The position numbers and the translations under genes were made by a program. The notes under the pieces were generated by a model. The model saw nothing but the letters and a program-made list of their open reading frames with translations, ran no database searches and was not told where the DNA came from. Of a stretch of 16,976 bases of DNA, positions 14,847-16,976 are shown one piece after another. The first letter of the stretch is position 1; every line of letters starts with the position of its first letter. Source of the stretch: Acidobacteriota bacterium. Lineage in GTDB: Bacteria; Acidobacteriota; Vicinamibacteria; Vicinamibacterales; 2-12-FULL-66-21. Location of the stretch: positions 1 to 16,976 of the forward strand of contig JAIVJE010000020.1 of assembly GCA_020200195.1 (NCBI GenBank). The letters are read 5' to 3'.

Positions 14847-16976
14847 AGAGACTGGCCCGCTTCGTTGCCGCCCGACGGGTACGCCGGTTGGTCGGCGTGC
14901 TGGGAGTAATTACATCCGGGACAGCCCTGTGGGTGCGGCTGGGCCCGATCGATCCCGCACTGCTGGATGATCGTTCGGCAGTCTCGACGGCCGTCGTGGA
15001 TCGACGAGGCACCCCGTTGTACGAGGCGCTCTCAGGCGATGGGACCCGCAGCCTCCGCCTGAGTGCCGATACTATTCCGCCGTCCGTCGCAGCGGCGACG
15101 ATTGCCGCAGAGGATCGTCGCTTCACGTCGCATCCTGGTATCGATCCGGTCGCGCTGCTGCGTGCGGTCAAGCGCAACCTCGCCGAACGTCGCACCGTCG
15201 AGGGCGGCTCCACGATCAGTCAGCAGGTCGCCAAGCTCCTCCTGAACCGTCAGGCGCCGTCGCGCGCGCGCGGCATGCACGCCAAGATCAGCGAGGCCGT
15301 GCTGGCGCTGCGCATCGAGCATCGTTTCGGGAAGCGCGAGATTCTCGCGATGTATCTCAACCTCGCCGCGTATGGCAGCCAGTTGACGGGCGTCGAGCGC
15401 GCAAGCCGTGAGTACTTCGGGTGTACGTCGGCGATGCTGACGCCCGCGCAGGCGGCAATTCTCGCAGGTCTTCCGCAGCGGCCGTCCGGATTCAATCCGT
15501 ACCGAAATCGCGCGACGGCGATCGCGCGCCAGCGCTCGGTGCTGCGGCGCATGGAGATGGAAGGTGCGTTGACCGCTGCGCAAGCTGAGGAGGCGCGCGC
15601 CGAGCAACTGGTGTTCACCTCGCCCGCGGCTGCGTTCGCAGCTCCACACTTCGTCGAAATGGCGCTCGCGTCAGCCGGAGACGAGCGTCCCGCGCGCATC
15701 GAGACGACGCTCGACGGTGAGCTGCAGGCCGACGTGGCCGGGATCATCAGGACGCATCGTAAGCAGCTCGAGAGACACGGCGCCGCCAACGTCGCGGTCG
15801 TGGTCCTGGACAATGCACGCGGCGAGTGGATCGCGTGGGAAGGATCGGGGAACTACTTCGACGGCCGCGGAGGCGCGATCAACGGTCCGGTCTCGCCGAG
15901 ACAGCCAGGCTCGGCGCTCAAGCCGTTCACGTATGCGCTCGCGTTCGAGGAAGGGCACACGCCCGCGAGTGTTTTGCCGGATGTCCCTTCGCACTTCCCG
16001 ACTGCCGAAGCAGGTGTCCTCTATAGCCCCCGGAATTACGACGGGCGCTACAGGGGTCCCCTGCTCGCCAGGACGGCTCTGGCGGGATCGGAGAATGTTC
16101 CCGCGGTGGCGCTCGGGTCCGAGATCGGGGTGCCGAAGCTCCTGCGGTTCCTGATGCGCGCGGGCCTGACGACGTTCGACCACAACGCGTCGCATTACGG
16201 GCTTGGCGTCACGCTCGGGAATGCCGAGGTGCGGCTCGACGAGCTCGTCGCGGCCTACGCGGCCTTTGCGCGGGGCGGCGAATGGCTCGAGCCGGTGTTC
16301 CGCGCGCGGATGCCGCAGGCCCGCCGGACGGTCGTGTCGCCGCGAACGGCCTTCTGGATCACCGACGTCCTGTCGGACGCGGCTGCGCGCGAGTACATCT
16401 TCGGGCGCGGAGGCAGCCTCGAGTTTCCGTTTGCCGTCGCCGTCAAGACCGGGACGTCCCAGGCGTATCACGACAACTGGGCCATCGGCTATACGAGGGA
16501 TGTCACGGTCGGCGTGTGGGTCGGCAACTTCGATCGGACGCCGCTGCGCGATTCGACGGGTGTGACAGGAGCGGGACCGATCTTTCATGCCGTCATGCTG
16601 GCCGCGCGGCAACGCGCCGGGTCGTCGGTGACGGCTGGGCCGGACGATCGCATTCTCAGCGTGCCTGCGGGCGGCGGGCTGGAAGCCCGCGACATCTGCG
16701 CGCTGTCGGGGATGACCGCCAACGCCTGGTGTCCGTCACGCGCGCGCGAGTGGATGCCAGGGTCTGCCGAGCGTCTACCGTGCAGCTGGCATCATCTGAG
16801 CGATGGCGGCGTGCTGACAATCTGGCCGCCCGAGTATCGTCAGTGGGCGCGCCAGCAGGGACGAACGGGGGACAGCCACCTTTTTCGGGGACAGCCACCT
16901 TTATTGACGCGAAATCAGGCCCAAAACGTGACGTCTGACTCGCCCGCGGCGACGAAAAAGGTGGCTGTCCCCAAAT
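14843..16976 (+). CDS. pbpC: Penicillin-binding protein 1C, 3' end beyond window
   Basis: A bifunctional peptidoglycan synthase anchored in the inner membrane and acting in the periplasm. After a membrane segment (about residues 17-33) comes the GT51 glycosyltransferase: AAEDRRFTSHPGID with catalytic Glu90, GGSTISQQVAK, KISEAVLALRIEHRFGKREI and LAGLPQRPSGFNPYRN. The transpeptidase domain has all three penicillin-binding motifs: SALK (Ser357), SEN (Ser416) and KTGTS (Lys535). The Cys-containing ICALSGMTANAWCPSRA region is typical of PbpC. ATG 14843 overlaps the alpha-2-macroglobulin TGA as ATGA, implying translational coupling. Co-location of these two genes is a known bacterial pattern. The last 35 or so codons in view read through the 16868-16972 palindromic element, so the C-terminal domain may be interrupted or altered. 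Confidence 0.93.
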   Translation, partial: MKRLARFVAARRVRRLVGVLGVITSGTALWVRLGPIDPALLDDRSAVSTAVVDRRGTPLYEALSGDGTRSLRLSADTIPPSVAAATIAAEDRRFTSHPGIDPVALLRAVKRNLAERRTVEGGSTISQQVAKLLLNRQAPSRARGMHAKISEAVLALRIEHRFGKREILAMYLNLAAYGSQLTGVERASREYFGCTSAMLTPAQAAILAGLPQRPSGFNPYRNRATAIARQRSVLRRMEMEGALTAAQAEEARAEQLVFTSPAAAFAAPHFVEMALASAGDERPARIETTLDGELQADVAGIIRTHRKQLERHGAANVAVVVLDNARGEWIAWEGSGNYFDGRGGAINGPVSPRQPGSALKPFTYALAFEEGHTPASVLPDVPSHFPTAEAGVLYSPRNYDGRYRGPLLARTALAGSENVPAVALGSEIGVPKLLRFLMRAGLTTFDHNASHYGLGVTLGNAEVRLDELVAAYAAFARGGEWLEPVFRARMPQARRTVVSPRTAFWITDVLSDAAAREYIFGRGGSLEFPFAVAVKTGTSQAYHDNWAIGYTRDVTVGVWVGNFDRTPLRDSTGVTGAGPIFHAVMLAARQRAGSSVTAGPDDRILSVPAGGGLEARDICALSGMTANAWCPSRAREWMPGSAERLPCSWHHLSDGGVLTIWPPEYRQWARQQGRTGDSHLFRGQPPLLTRNQAQNVTSDSPAATKKVAVPK
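16868..16972. repeat. REP-like palindromic element in the 3' part of pbpC
   Basis: GGGGACAGCCACCTTTTTCG (16868-16887) and its exact reverse complement (16953-16972) form 20-bp arms around a 65-bp centre. A further direct copy of the first 16 bases sits at 16887-16902. The pbpC frame stays open through the whole element. The GGGGACAG...CCACCTTT style recalls REP sequences linked to RAYT transposases in high-GC bacteria, from memory. More copies may lie beyond the window edge. Confidence 0.75.

Noticed and set aside
15671..16612. 313-codon minus-strand ORF opposite pbpC
   Set aside because: The plus strand has SxxK, SxN and KTG motifs in order. The minus ORF is Arg-rich with no family features.

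Overview
The window is a high-GC bacterial chromosome segment. Its mix of genes suggests Acidobacteriota, possibly a Vicinamibacteria-like lineage: a TIMP-like/carboxypeptidase-regulatory secreted protein, a bacterial alpha-2-macroglobulin next to pbpC, and many short intergenic repeats. This placement is inferred from gene style only; there is no rRNA to confirm it.

Layout. 1-256: a structured, palindrome-rich upstream region with a TATAAT box before glnS. 257-1889: glutaminyl-tRNA synthetase, broken in mid-gene by an apparent deletion of about 65 nt that shifts the frame. 1887-1950: a palindromic repeat that exactly fills the gap between the convergent glnS and HAD-hydrolase genes (HAD gene 1948-2640, minus). 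2672-4682: an IS1595-family (ISXO2-like) insertion sequence with long terminal inverted repeats. It carries an intact transposase, a 52-codon small ORF overlapping the transposase stop, and an opposite-strand passenger gene with RusA-like Holliday-junction-resolvase motifs. 4738-6081: secreted TIMP/NTR-like protein with carboxypeptidase-regulatory repeats. 6056-7132 (minus): membrane-anchored protein of unknown function with a faintly kinase-like motif order. 7455-8204: exodeoxyribonuclease III, bracketed by inverted copies of the intergenic repeat also found at 1887-1950. 8364-8981: RodZ-type HTH membrane protein. 8998-9053: four tandem 14-bp units. 9139-14846: periplasmic alpha-2-macroglobulin with a CAEQ thioester motif, frameshifted near its 5' end. 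14843-16976: pbpC (penicillin-binding protein 1C), overlapping the previous stop by ATGA and running off the window through a REP-like palindrome.

How the genes work together. The alpha-2-macroglobulin and PBP1C genes form the clearest functional unit: a protease trap and a peptidoglycan repair enzyme in the periplasm, translationally coupled. The other chromosomal genes look like independent housekeeping or envelope genes. The IS sits between two divergently oriented genes and lies within 32 and 55 nt of their start codons.

I do not see a CRISPR array, phage, toxin-antitoxin or defence island. The most unusual things are the IS with its RusA-like passenger, small overlapping ORF and duplicated terminus; the dense set of intergenic repeats; and two separate frameshifting deletions in otherwise well-preserved genes, one of them normally essential, which may be an assembly artefact.
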